DNA of 64,000 bases from Tipula vernalis. Taxonomy: Eukaryota > Arthropoda > Insecta > Diptera > Tipulidae. Shown piece after piece: positions 51,901 to 64,000 of this stretch; the first letter of the stretch is position 1; every line of letters begins with the position of its first letter. The position numbers and the translations under genes were made by a program. The notes under the pieces are model-generated. The model did no database searches. It had not been told where the DNA came from and saw only the letters and a list, made by a program, of their open reading frames with translations. The stretch is from the NCBI GenBank assembly GCA_958295665.1, contig OY282560.1, forward strand, positions 48,298,333-48,362,332. Direction: 5' to 3'.

Positions 51901-54900
51901 TACTATACATCAGCCGATTCTGAGCAGTAAAAATCCAAAATCTGCAATTGTGCTTAGATTTCTGTTCTTGATACCTTTAATGACAGGTCTCGAGACCCTT
52001 AACTGCTGTACCAACGCGTGTTTAGATTCCATAATTATTTCCGTACATTTCATAGAAAATTCGATTTGATGAAAATCGCCTTACTATAGATCAGACGATT
52101 CAGAGCTATAAAAATCCAAAATCTGCAATTGTGCTCCGATTGCTGTTCTTGATACCTCTATTGAAAGGCGTCAGGACCTGTACATTTTTAGGCCAACGAG
52201 TATTTAGGTTCCTTGATTCCATTGAAAATCACCTTACTATACATCAGCCGATTCTGAGCAGTAAAAATCCAAAATCTGCAATTGTGCTTAGATTTCTGTT
52301 CTTGATACCCTTAATGACAGGTCTCGAGACCCTTAACTGCTGTACCAACGCGTGTTTAGATTCCATAATTATTTCCGTACATTTCATAGAAAATTCGATT
52401 TGATGAAAATCGCCTTACTATAGATCAGACGATTCAGAGCTATAAAAATCCAAAATCTGCAATTGTGCTCCGATTGCTGTTCTTGATACCTCTATTGAAA
52501 GGCCTCAGGACCTGTACATTTTTAGGCCAACGAGTATTTAGGTTCCTTGATTCCATTGAAAATCACCTTACTATACATCAGCCGATTCTGAGCAGTAAAA
52601 ATCCAAAATCTGCAATTGTGCTTAGATTTCTGTTCTTGATACCTTTAATGACAGGTCTCGAGACCCTTAACTGCTGTACCAACGCGTGTTTAGATTCCAT
52701 AATTATTTCCGTACATTTCATAAAAAATTCGATTTGATGAAAATCACCTTACTATAGATCAGACGATTCAGAGCTATAAAAATCCAAAATCTGCAATTGT
52801 GCTCCGATTGCTGTTCTTGATACCTCTATTGAAAGGCCTCAGGACCTGTACATTTTTAGGCCAACGAGTATTTAGGTTCCTTGATTCCATTGAAAATCAC
52901 CTTACTATACATCAGCCGATTCTGAGCAGTAAAAATCCAAAATCTGCAATTGTGCTTAGATTTCTGTTCTTGATACCTTTAATGACAGGTCTCGAGACCC
53001 TTAACTGCTGTACCAACGCGTGTTTAGATTCCATAATTATTTCCGTACATTTCATAGAAAATTCGATTTGATGAAAATCACCTTACTATAGATCAGACGA
53101 TTCAGAGCTATAAAAATCCAAAATCTGCAATTGTGCTCCGATTGCTGTTCTTGATACCTCTATTGAAAGGCCTCAGGACCTGTACATTTTTAGGCCAACG
53201 AGTATTTAGGTTCCTTGATTCCATTGAAAATCACCTTACTATACATCAGCCGATTCTGAGCAGTAAAAATCCAAAATCTGCAATTGTGCTTAGATTTCTG
53301 TTCTTGATACCTTTAATGACAGGTCTCGAGACCCTTAACTGCTGTACCAACGCGTGTTTAGATTCCATAATTATTTCCGTACATTTCATAGAAAATTCGA
53401 TTTGATGAAAATCACCTTACTATAGATCAGACGATTCAGAGCTATAAGAATCCAAAATCTGCAATTGTGCTCCGATTGCTGTTCTTGATACCTCTATTGA
53501 AAGGCCTCAGGACCTGTACATTTTTAGGCCAACGAGTATTTAGGTTCCTTGATTCCATTGAAAATCACCTTACTATACATCAGCCGATTCTGAGCAGTAA
53601 AAATCCAAAATCTGCAATTGTGCTTAGATTTCTGTTCTTGATACCTTTAATGACAGGTCTCGAGACCCTTAACTGCTGTACCAACGCGTGTTTAGATTCC
53701 ATAATTATTTCCGTACATTTCATAGAAAATTCGATTTGATGAAAATCACCTTACTATAGATCAGACGATTCAGAGCTATAAAAATCCAAAATCTGCAATT
53801 GTGCTCCGATTGCTGTTCTTGATACCTCTATTGAAAGGCCTCAGGACCTGTACATTTTTAGGCCAACGAGTATTTAGGTTCCTTGTTTCCATTGAAAATC
53901 ACCTTACTATACATCAGCCGATTCTGAGCAGTAAAAATCCAAAATCTGCAATTGTGCTTAGATTTCTGTTCTTGATACCTTTAATGACAGGTCTCGAGAC
54001 CCTTAACTGCTGTACCAACGCGTGTTTAGATTCCATAATTATTTCCGTACATTTCATAGAAAATTCGATTTGATGAAAATCACCTTACTATAGATCAGAC
54101 GATTCAGAGCTATAAAAATCCAAAATCTGCAATTGTGCTCCGATTGCTGTTCTTGATACCTCTATTGAAAGGCCTCAGGACCTGTACATTTTTAGGCCAA
54201 CGAGTATTTAGGTTCCTTGATTCCATTGAAAATCACCTTACTATACATCAGCCGATTCTGAGCAGTAAAAATCCAAAATCTGCAATTGTGCTTAGATTTC
54301 TGTTCTTGATACCTTTAATGACAGGTCTCGAGACCCTTAACTGCTGTACCAACGCGTGTTTAGATTCCATAATTATTTCCGTACATTTCATAGAAAATTC
54401 GATTTGATGAAAATCACCTTACTATAGATCAGACGATTCAGAGCTATAAAAATCCAAAATCTGCAATTGTGCTCCGATTGCTGTTCTTGATACCTCTATT
54501 GAAAGGCCTCAGGACCTGTACATTTTTAGGCCAACGAGTATTTAGGTTCCTTGATTCCATTGAAAATCACCTTACTATACATCAGCCGATTCTGAGCAGT
54601 AAAAATCCAAAATCTGCAATTGTGCTTAGATTTCTGTTCTTGATACCTTTAATGACAGGTCTCGAGACCCTTAACTGCTGTACCAACGCGTGTTTAGATT
54701 CCATAATTATTTCCGTACATTTCATAGAAAATTCGATTTGATGAAAATCGCCTTACTGTAGATCAGACGATTCAGAGCTATAAAAATCTAAAATCTGCAA
54801 TTGTGCTCCGATTGCTGTTCTTGATACCTCTATTGAAAGGCCTCAGGACCTGTACATTTTTAGGCCAACGAGTATTTAGGTTCCTTGATTCCATTGAAAA

Positions 54901-57900
54901 TCACCTTACTATACATCAGCCGATTCTGAGCAGTAAAAATCCAAAATCTGCAATTGTGCTTAGATTTCTGTTCTTGATACCTTTAATGACAGGTCTCGAG
55001 ACCCTTAACGGCTGTACCAACGCGTGTTTAGATTCCATAATTATTTCCGTACATTTCATAGAAAATTCGATTTGATGAAAATCACCTTACTATAGATCAG
55101 ACGATTCAGAGCTATAAAAATCCAAAATCTTGCAATTGTGCTCCGATTGCTGTTCTTGATACCTCTATTGAAAGGCCTCAGGACCTGTACATTTTTAGGC
55201 CAACGAGTATTTAGGTTCCTTGATTCCATTGAAAATCACCTTACTATACATCAGCCGATTCTGAGCAGAAAAAATCCAAAATCTGCAATTGTGCTTAGAT
55301 TTCTGTTCTTGATACCTTTAATGACAGGTCTCGAGACCCTTAACTGCTGTACCAACGCGTGTTTAGATTCCATAATTATTTCCGTACATTTCATAGAAAA
55401 TTCGATTTGATGAAAATCGCCTTACTGTAGATCAGACGATTCAGAGCTATAAAAATCTAAAATCTGCAATTGTGCTCCGATTGCTGTTCTTGATACCTCT
55501 ATTGAAAGGCCTCAGGACCTGTACATTTTTAGGCCAACGAGTATTTAGGTTCCTTGATTCCATTGAAAATCACCTTACTATACATCAGCCGATTCTGAGC
55601 AGTAAAAATCCAAAATCTGCAATTGTGCTTAGATTTCTGTTCTTGATACCTTTAATGACAGGTCTCGAGACCCTTAACTGCTGTACCAACGCGTGTTTAG
55701 ATTCCATAATTATTTCCGTACATTTCATAGAAAATTCGATTTGATGAAAATCACCTTACTATAGATCAGACGATTCAGAGCTATAAAAATCCAAAATCTG
55801 CAATTGTGCTTCGATTGCTGTTCTTGATACCTCTATTGAAAGGCCTCAGGACCTGTACATTTTTAGGCCAACGAGTATTTAGGTTCCTTGATTCCATTGA
55901 AAATCACCTTACTATACATCAGCCGATTCTGAGCAGTAAAAATCCAAAATCTGCAATTGTGCTTAGATTTCTGTTCTTGATACCTTTAATGACAGGTCTC
56001 GAGACCCTTAACTGCTGTACCAACGCGTGTTTAGATTCCATAATTATTTCCGTACATTTCATAGAAAATTCGATTTGATGAAAATCACCTTACTATAGAT
56101 CAGACGATTCAGAGCTATAAAAATCCAAAATCTGCAATTGTGCTCCGATTGCTGTTCTTGATACCTCTATTGAAAGGCCTCAGGACCTGTACATTTTTAG
56201 GCCAACGAGTATTTAGGTTCCTTGATTCCATTGAAAATCACCTTACTATACATCAGCCGATTCTGAGCAGTAAAAATCCAAAATCTGCAATTGTGCTTAG
56301 ATTTCTGTTCTTGGTACCTTTAATGACAGGTCTCGAGACCCTTAACGGCTGTACCAACGCGTGTTTAGATTCCATAATTATTTCCGTACATTTCATAGAA
56401 AATTCGATTTGATGAAAATCGCCTTACTGTAGATCAGACGATTCAGAGCTATAAAAATCTAAAATCTGCAATTGTGCTCCGATTGCTGTTCTTGATACCT
56501 CTATTGAAAGGCCTCAGGACCTGTACATTTTTAGGCCAACGAGTATTTAGGTTCCTTGATTCCATTGAAAATCACCTTACTATACATCAGCCGATTCTGA
56601 GCAGTAAAAATCCAAAATCTGCAATTGTGCTTAGATTTCTGTTCTTGATACCTTTAATGACAGGTCTCGAGACCCTTAACTGCTGTACCAACGCGTGTTT
56701 AGATTCCATAATTATTTCCGTACATTTCATAGAAAATTCGATTTGATGAAAATCACCTTACTATAGATCAGACGATTCAGAGCTATAAAAATCCAAAATC
56801 TGCAATTGTGCTCCGATTGCTGTTCTTGATACCTCTATTGAAAGGCCTCAGGACCTGTACATTTTTAGGCCAACGAGTATTTAGGTTCCTTGATTCCATT
56901 GAAAATCACCTTACTATACATCAGCCGATTCTGAGCAGTAAAAATCCAAAATCTGCAATTGTGCTTAGATTTCTGTTCTTGATACCTTTAATGACAGGTC
57001 TCGAGACCCTTAACGGCTGTACCAACGCGTGTTTAGATTCCATAATTATTTCCGTACATTTCATAGAAAATTCGATTTGATGAAAATCACCTTACTATAG
57101 ATCAGACGATTCAGAGCTATAAAAATCCAAAATCTGCAATTGTGCTCCGATTGCTGTTCTTGATACCTCTATTGAAAGGCCTCAGGACCTGTACATTTTT
57201 AGGCCAACGAGTATTTAGGTTCCTTGATTCCATTGAAAATCACCTTACTATACATCAGCCGATTCTGAGCAGTAAAAATCCAAAATCTGCAATTGTGCTT
57301 AGATTTCTGTTCTTGATACCTTTAATGACAGGTCTCGAGACCCTTAACTGCTGTACCAACGCGTGTTTAGATTCCATAATTATTTCCGTACATTTCATAG
57401 AAAATTCGATTTGATGAAAATCACCTTACTATAGATCAGACGATTCAGAGCTATAAAAATCCAAAATCTGCAATTGTGCTCCGATTGCTGTTCTTGATAC
57501 CTCTATTGAAAGGCCTTAGGACCTGTACATTTTTAGGCCAACGAGTATTTAGGTTCCTTGATTCCATTGAAAATCACCTTACTATACATCAGCCGATTCT
57601 GAGCAGTAAAAATCCAAAATCTGCAATTGTGCTTAGATTTCTGTTCTTGATACCTTTAATGACAGGTCTCGAGACCCTTAACTGCTGTACCAACGCGTGT
57701 TTAGATTCCATAATTATTTCCGTACATTTCATAGAAAATTCGATTTGATGAAAATCACCTTACTATAGATCAGACGATTCAGAGCTATAAAAATCCAAAA
57801 TCTGCAATTGTGCTCCGATTGCTGTTCTTGATACCTCTATTGAAAGGCTTCAGGACCTGTACATTTTTAGGCCAACGAGTATTTAGGTTCCTTGATTCCA

Positions 57901-60900
57901 TTGAAAATCACTTTACTATACATCAGCCGATTCTGAGCAGTAAAAATCCAAAATCTGCAATTGTGCTTAGATTTCTGTTCTTGATACCTTTAATGACAGG
58001 TCTCGAGACCCTTAACTGCTGTACCAACGCGTGTTTAGATTCCATAATTATTTCCGTACATTTCATAGAAAATTCGATTTGATGAAAATCACCTTACTAT
58101 AGATCAGACGATTCAGAGCTATAAAAATCCAAAATCTGCAATTGTGCTCCGATTGCTGTTCTTGATACCTCTATTGAAAGGCCTCAGGACCTGTACATTT
58201 TTAGGCCAACGAGTATTTAGGTTCCTTGATTCCATTGAAAATCACCTTACTATACATCAGCCGATTCTGAGCAGTAAAAATCCAAAATCTGCAATTGTGC
58301 TTAGATTTCTGTTCTTGATACCTTTAATGACAGGTCTCGAGACCCTTAACTGCTGTACCAACGCGTGTTTAGATTCCATAATTATTTCCGTACATTTCAT
58401 AGAAAATTCGATTTGATGAAAATCACCTTACTATAGATCAGACGATTCAGAGCTATAAAAATCCAAAATCTGCAATTGTGCTCCGATTGCTGTTCTTGAT
58501 ACCTCTATTGAAAGGCTTCAGGACCTGTACATTTTTAGGCCAACGAGTATTTAGGTTCCTTGATTCCATTGAAAATCACCTTACTATACATCAGCCGATT
58601 CTGAGCAGTAAAAATCCAAAATCTGCAATTGTGCTTAGATTTCTGTTCTTGATACCTTTAATGACAGGTCTCGAGACCCTTAACTGCTGTACCAACGCGT
58701 GTTTAGATTCCATAATTATTTCCGTACATTTCATAGAAAATTCGATTTGATGAAAATCACCTTACTATAGATCAGACGATTCAGAGCTATAAAAATCCAA
58801 AATCTGCAATTGTGCTCCGATTGCTGTTCTTGATACCTCTATTAAAAGGCCTCAGGACCTGTACATTTTTAGGCCAACGAGTATTTAGGTTCCTTGATTC
58901 CATTGAAAATCACCTTACTATACATCAGCCGATTCTGAGCAGTAAAAATCCAAAATCTGCAATTGTGCTTAGATTTCTGTTCTTGATACCTTTAATGACA
59001 GGTCTCGAGACCCTTAACGGCTGTACCAACGCGTGTTTAGATTCCATAATTATTTCCGTACATTTCATAGAAAATTCGATTTGATGAAAATCGCCTTACT
59101 GTAGATCAGACGATTCAGAGCTATAAAAATCTAAAATCTGCAATTGTGCTCCGATTGCTGTTCTTGATACCTCTATTGAAAGGCCTCAGGACCTGTATAT
59201 TTTTAGGCCAACGAGTATTTAGGTTCCTTGATTCCATTGAAAATCACCTTACTATACATCAGCCGATTCTGAGCAGTAAAAATCCAAAATCTGCAATTGT
59301 GCTTAGATTTCTGTTATTGATACCTTTAATGACAGGTCTCGAGACCCTTAACGGCTGTACCAACGCGTGTTTAGATTCCATAATTGTTTCCGTACATTTC
59401 ATAGAAAATTCGATTTGATGAAAATCACCTTACTATAGATCAGACGATTCAGAGCTATAAAAATCCAAAATCTGCAATTGTGCTCCGATTGCTGTTCTTG
59501 ATACCTCTATTGAAAGGCCTCAGGATCTGTACATTTTTAGGCCAACGAGTATTTAGGTTCCTTGATTCCATTGAAAATCACCTTACTATACATCAGCCGA
59601 TTCTGAGCAGTAAAAATCCCAAATCTGCAATTGTGCTTAGATTTCTGTTCTTGATACCTTTAATGAGAGGTCTCGAGACCCTTAACTGCTGTACCAACGC
59701 GTGTTTAGATTCCATAATTATTTCCGTACATTTCATAGAAAATTCGATTTGATGACAATCACCTTACTATAGATCAGACGATTCAGAGCTATAAAAATCC
59801 AAAATCTGCAATTGTGCTCCGATTGCTGTTCTTGATACCTCTATTGAAAGGCCTCAGGACCTGTACATTTTTAGGCCAACGAGTATTTAGGTTCCTTGAT
59901 TCCATTGAAAATCACCTTACTATACATCAGCCGATTCTGAGCAGTAAAAATCCAAAATCTGCAATTGTGCTTAGATTTCTGTTCTTGATACCTTTAATGA
60001 CAGGTCTCGAGACCCTTAACTGCTGTACCAACGCGTGTTTAGATTCCATAATTATTTCCGTACATTTCATAGAAAATTCGATTTGATGAAAATCACCTTA
60101 CTATAGATCAGACGATTCAGAGCTATAAAAATCCAAAATCTGCAATTGTGCTCCGATTGCTGTTCTTGATACCTCTATTGAAAGGCCTCAGGACCTGTAC
60201 ATTTTTAGGCCAACGAGTATTTAGGTTCCTTGATTCCATTGAAAATCACCTTACTATACATCAGCCGATTCTGAGCAGTAAAAATCCAAAATCTGCAATT
60301 GTGCTTAGATTTCTGTTCTTGATACCTTTAATGACAGGTCTCGAGACCCTTAACTGCTGTACCAACGCGTGTTTAGATTCCATAATTATTTCCGTACATT
60401 TCATAGAAAATTCGATTTGATGAAAATCACCTTACTATAGATCAGACGATTCAGAGCTATAAAAATCCAAAATCTGCAATTGTGCTCCGATTGCTGTTCT
60501 TAATACCTCTATTGAAAGGCCTCAGGACCTGTACATTTTTAGGCCAACGAGTATTTAGGTTCCTTGATTCCATTGAAAATCACCTTACTATACATCAGCC
60601 GATTCTGAGCAGAAAAAATCCAAAATCTGCAATTGTGCTTAGATTTCTGTTCTTGATACCTTTAATGACAGGTCTCGAGACCCTTAACTGCTGTACCAGC
60701 GCGTGTTTAGATTCCATAATTATTTCCGTACATTTCATAGAAAATTCGATTTGATGAAAATCACCTTACTATAGATCAGACGATTCAGAGCTATAAAAAT
60801 CCAAAATCTGCAATTGTGCTCCGATTGCTGTTCTTGATACCTCTATTGAAAGGCCTCAGGACCTGTACATTTTTAGGCCAACGAGTATTTAGGTTCCTTG

Positions 60901-63900
60901 ATTCCATTGAAAATCACCTTACTATACATCAGCCGATTCTGAGCAGAAAAAATCCAAAATCTGCAATTGTGCTTAGATTTCTGTTCTTGATACCTTTAAT
61001 GACAGGTCTCGAGACACTTAACTGCTGTACCAGCGCGTGTTTAGATTCCATAATTATTTCCGTACATTTCATAGAAAATTCGATTTGATGAAAATCGCCT
61101 TACTGTAGATCAGACGATTCAGAGCTATAAAAATCTAAAATCTGCAATTGTGCTCCGATTGCTGTTCTTGATACCTCTATTGAAAGGCCTCAGGACCTGT
61201 ACATTTTTAGGCCAACGAGTATTTAGGTTCCTTGATTCCATTGAAAATCACCTTACTATACATCAGCCGATTCTGAGCAGTAAAAATCCAAAATCTGCAA
61301 TTGTGCTTAGATTTCTGTTCTTGATACCTTTAATGACAGGTCTCGAGACCCTTAACGGCTGTACCAGCGCGTGTTTAGATTCCATAATTATTTCCGTACA
61401 TTTCATAGAAAATTCGATTTGATGAAAATCGCCTTACTGTAGATCAGACGATTCAGAGCTATAAAAATCTAAAATCTGTAATTGTGCTCCGATTGCTGTT
61501 CTTGATACCTCTATTGAAAGGCCTCAGGACCTGTACATTTTTAGGCCAACGAGTATTTAGGTTCCTTGATTCCATTGAAAATCACCTTACTATACATCAG
61601 CCGATTCTGAGCAGAAAAAATCCAAAATCTGCAATTGTGCTTAGATTTCTGTTCTTGATACCTTTAATGACAGGTCTCGAGACCCTTAACTGCTGTACCA
61701 GCGCGTGTTTAGATTCCATAATTATTTCCGTACATTTCATAGAAAATTCGATTTGATGAAAATCGCCTTACTGTAGATCAGACGATTCAGAGCTATAAAA
61801 ATCTAAAATCTGCAATTGTGCTCCGATTGCTGTTCTTGATACCTCTATTGAAAGGCCTCAGGACCTGTACATTTTTAGGCCAACGAGTATTTAGGTTCCT
61901 TGATTCCATTGAAAATCACCTTACTATACATCAGCCGATTCTGAGCAGTAAAAATCCAAAATCTGCAATTGTGCTTAGATTTCTGTTCTTGATACCTATA
62001 ATGACAGGTCTCGAAACCCTTAACTGCTGTACCAACGCGTGTTTAGATTCCATAATTATTTCCGTACATTTCATAGAAAATTCGATTTGATGAAAATCAC
62101 CTTACTATAGATCAGACGATTCAGAGCTATAAAAATCCAAAATCTGCAATTGTGCTCCGATTGCTGTTCTTGATACCTCTATTGAAAGGCCTCAGGACCT
62201 GTACATTTTTAGGCCAACGAGTATTTAGGTTCCTTGATTCCATTGAAAATCACCTTACTATACATCAGCCGATTCTGAGCAGTAAAAATCCAAAATCTGC
62301 AATTGTGCTTAGATTTCTGTTCTTGATACCTTTAATGACAGGTCTCGAGACCCTTAACGGCTGTACCAACGCGTGTTTAGATTCCATAATTATTTCCGTA
62401 CATTTCATAGAAAATTCGATTTGATGAAAATCGCCTTACTGTAGATCAGACGATTCAGAGCTATAAAAATCTAAAATCTGCAATTGTGCTCCGATTGCTG
62501 TTCTTGATACCTCTATTGAAAGGCCTCAGGACCTGTACATTTTTAGGCCAACGAGTATTTAGGTTCCTTGATTCCATTGAAAATCACCTTACTATACATC
62601 AGCCGATTCTGAGCAGTAAAAATCCAAAATCTGCAATTGTGCTTAGATTTCTGTTCTTGATACCTTTAATGACAGGTCTCGAGACCCTTAACGGCTGTAC
62701 CAACGCGTGTTTAGATTCCATAATTATTTCCGTACATTTCATAGAAAATTCCATTTGATGAAAATCGCCTTACTGTAGATCAGACGATTCAGAGCTATAA
62801 AAATCTAAAATCTGCAATTGTGCTCCGATTGCTGTTCTTGATACCTCTATTGAAAGGCCTCAGGACCTGTACATTTTTAGGCCAACGAGTATTTAGGTTC
62901 CTTGATTCCATTGAAAATCACCTTACTATACATCAGCCGATTCTGAGCAGAAAAAATCCAAAATCTGCAATTGTGCTTAGATTTCTGTTCTTGATACCTT
63001 TAATGACAGGTCTCGAGACCCTTAACTGCTGTACCAGCGCGTGTTTAGATTCCATAATTATTTCCGTACATTTCATAGAAAATTCGATTTGATGAAAATC
63101 ACCTTACTATAGATCAGACGATTCAGAGCTATAAAAATCCAAAATCTGCAATTGTGCTCCGATTGCTGTTCTTGATACCTCTATTGAAAGGCCTCAGGAC
63201 CTGTACATTTTTAGGCCAACGAGTATTTAGGTTCCTTGATTCCATTGAAAATCACCTTACTATACATCAGCCGATTCTGAGCAGTAAAAATCCAAAATCT
63301 GCAATTGTGCTTAGATTTCTGTTCTTGATACCTTTAATGACAGGTCTCGAGACCCTTAACGGCTGTACCAACGCGTGTTTAGATTCCATAATTATTTCCG
63401 TACATTTCATAGAAAATTCGATTTGATGAAAATCGCCTTACTGTAGATCAGACGATTCAGAGCTATAAAAATCTAAAATCTGCAATTGTGCTCCGATTGC
63501 TGTTCTTGATACCTCTATTGAAAGGCCTCAGGACCTGTACATTTTTAGGCCAACGAGTATTTAGGTTCCTTGATTCCATTGAAAATCACCTTACTATACA
63601 TCAGCCGATTCTGAGCAGAAAAAATCCAAAATCTGCAATTGTGCTTAGATTTCTGTTCTTGATACCTTTAATGACAGGTCTCGAGACCCTTAACTGCTGT
63701 ACCAGCGCGTGTTTAGATTCCATAATTATTTCCGTACATTTCATAGAAAATTCGATTTGATGAAAATCGCCTTACTGTAGATCAGACGATTCAGAGCTAT
63801 AAAAATCTAAAATCTGCAATTGTGCTCCGATTGCTGTTCTTGATACCTCTATTGAAAGGCCTCAGGACCTGTACATTTTTAGGCCAACGAGTATTTAGGT

Positions 63901-64000
63901 TCCTTGATTCCATTGAAAATCACCTTACTATACATCAGCCGATTCTGAGCAGAAAAAATCCAAAATCTGCAATTGTGCTTAGATTTCTGTTCTTGATACC
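21905..64000. repeat. 334-bp satellite array, ~126 units, running off the right edge
   Basis: Head-to-tail copies with a strict 334-bp period from about 21905-21920 to the window end (42 kb). Copies differ by only a few bases each. Each unit is an internal dimer: half A (153 bp, for example 22391-22543) and half B (181 bp, 22544-22724) both begin caaaatctgcaattgtgct and share ctgttcttgatacc, ggacc/gagaccc, taggttcc/tagattcc, ttccat, caccttactata/cgccttactata and the ending taaaaatc. Half B has an extra segment of about 28 bp. Half B carries the perfect palindrome ggtctcgagacc. One unit is 335 bp, from an extra T near 55130. Open frames of 69-90 codons repeat in each unit but start at GTG and have no family. 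Satellite function (centromere or heterochromatin) is inferred only. Confidence 0.97.
22391..22724. repeat. Reference 334-bp unit (half A + half B)
   Basis: Shown as a reading guide. Half A is 22391-22543 and half B is 22544-22724. Diagnostic positions used to type units are: ggc[G/C]tcagg in half A; cattttt[A]gg or catttta[A]gg just after it; ccga[T/A]tctg; gatacc[C/T]ttaatg in half B; aac[T/G]gctg; ccaa/ccag before cgcg; aaaatc[G/A]cc; and cta/ctg before tagatcag. Confidence 0.9.

Noticed and set aside
22405..63760. A 90-codon open frame repeated in more than 100 satellite units
   Set aside because: It starts at GTG, not ATG, and resembles no family. It is disrupted in several units (stop at catttta-Agg in left units, and at aactgAtg in four others). 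Its openness follows from near-identity of the units, so it is not evidence of coding.
21905..64000. CRISPR-like array (regular direct repeats)
   Set aside because: The whole 334-bp unit is repeated with no unique spacers, and the DNA is eukaryotic. This is a satellite.
1..64000. tRNA, rRNA or other structured RNA genes
   Set aside because: I looked for cloverleaf-type box motifs and conserved rRNA stretches and saw none. A covariance-model scan was not possible, so small RNAs cannot be excluded.

Overview
This is nuclear DNA from an animal, most likely an insect and plausibly a dipteran. The evidence is AT-rich intergenic DNA, a 65-bp intron with canonical ends, insect-type Ty1/copia, Ty3/gypsy, hAT-like and pogo-like elements, and two tandem satellites. 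No bacterial or phage gene organisation is present. The order is inferred from overall character, not from a marker gene.

Layout. Positions 1-2190 hold a decayed Ty1/copia pol end and a possible LTR. Positions 2886-14068 are an old, diverged satellite of about 240-bp units in two alternating types. Three mobile elements interrupt it: a gypsy element on the minus strand with its 3' end missing (3613-7923), an almost complete but coding-dead hAT-like DNA transposon (9057-11994), and a 313-bp pogo/Tigger-like MITE (12996-13308). Uninterrupted satellite copies act as pre-insertion references, so the target-site duplications of the two DNA elements can be read directly.

Positions 15170-16603 carry the only convincing host gene: a GAPR-1-like protein with two CAP/SCP domains, spliced across one 65-bp intron, with its 5' exon(s) not identified. 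Positions 16604-18960 are AT-rich and then G-poor degenerate DNA containing a strong hairpin. Positions 19472-21660 are transposon debris: the tail of a non-LTR element and a second gypsy element reduced to a leader/LTR-like region joined to integrase.

From about 21905 to the right edge the window is one satellite array with a 334-bp unit, about 126 copies and more than 42 kb. The unit is an internal dimer (153 + 181 bp), carries a perfect 12-bp palindrome, and keeps its length almost without indels. Diagnostic variants split the array into left, central and right domains with local higher-order repeats. The window therefore looks like a heterochromatic or peri-centromeric block with one host gene between two unrelated satellites. 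I see no operon-like gene system. The most notable items are the large homogenised array, the insertion records in the older satellite and the tandem-CAP gene.
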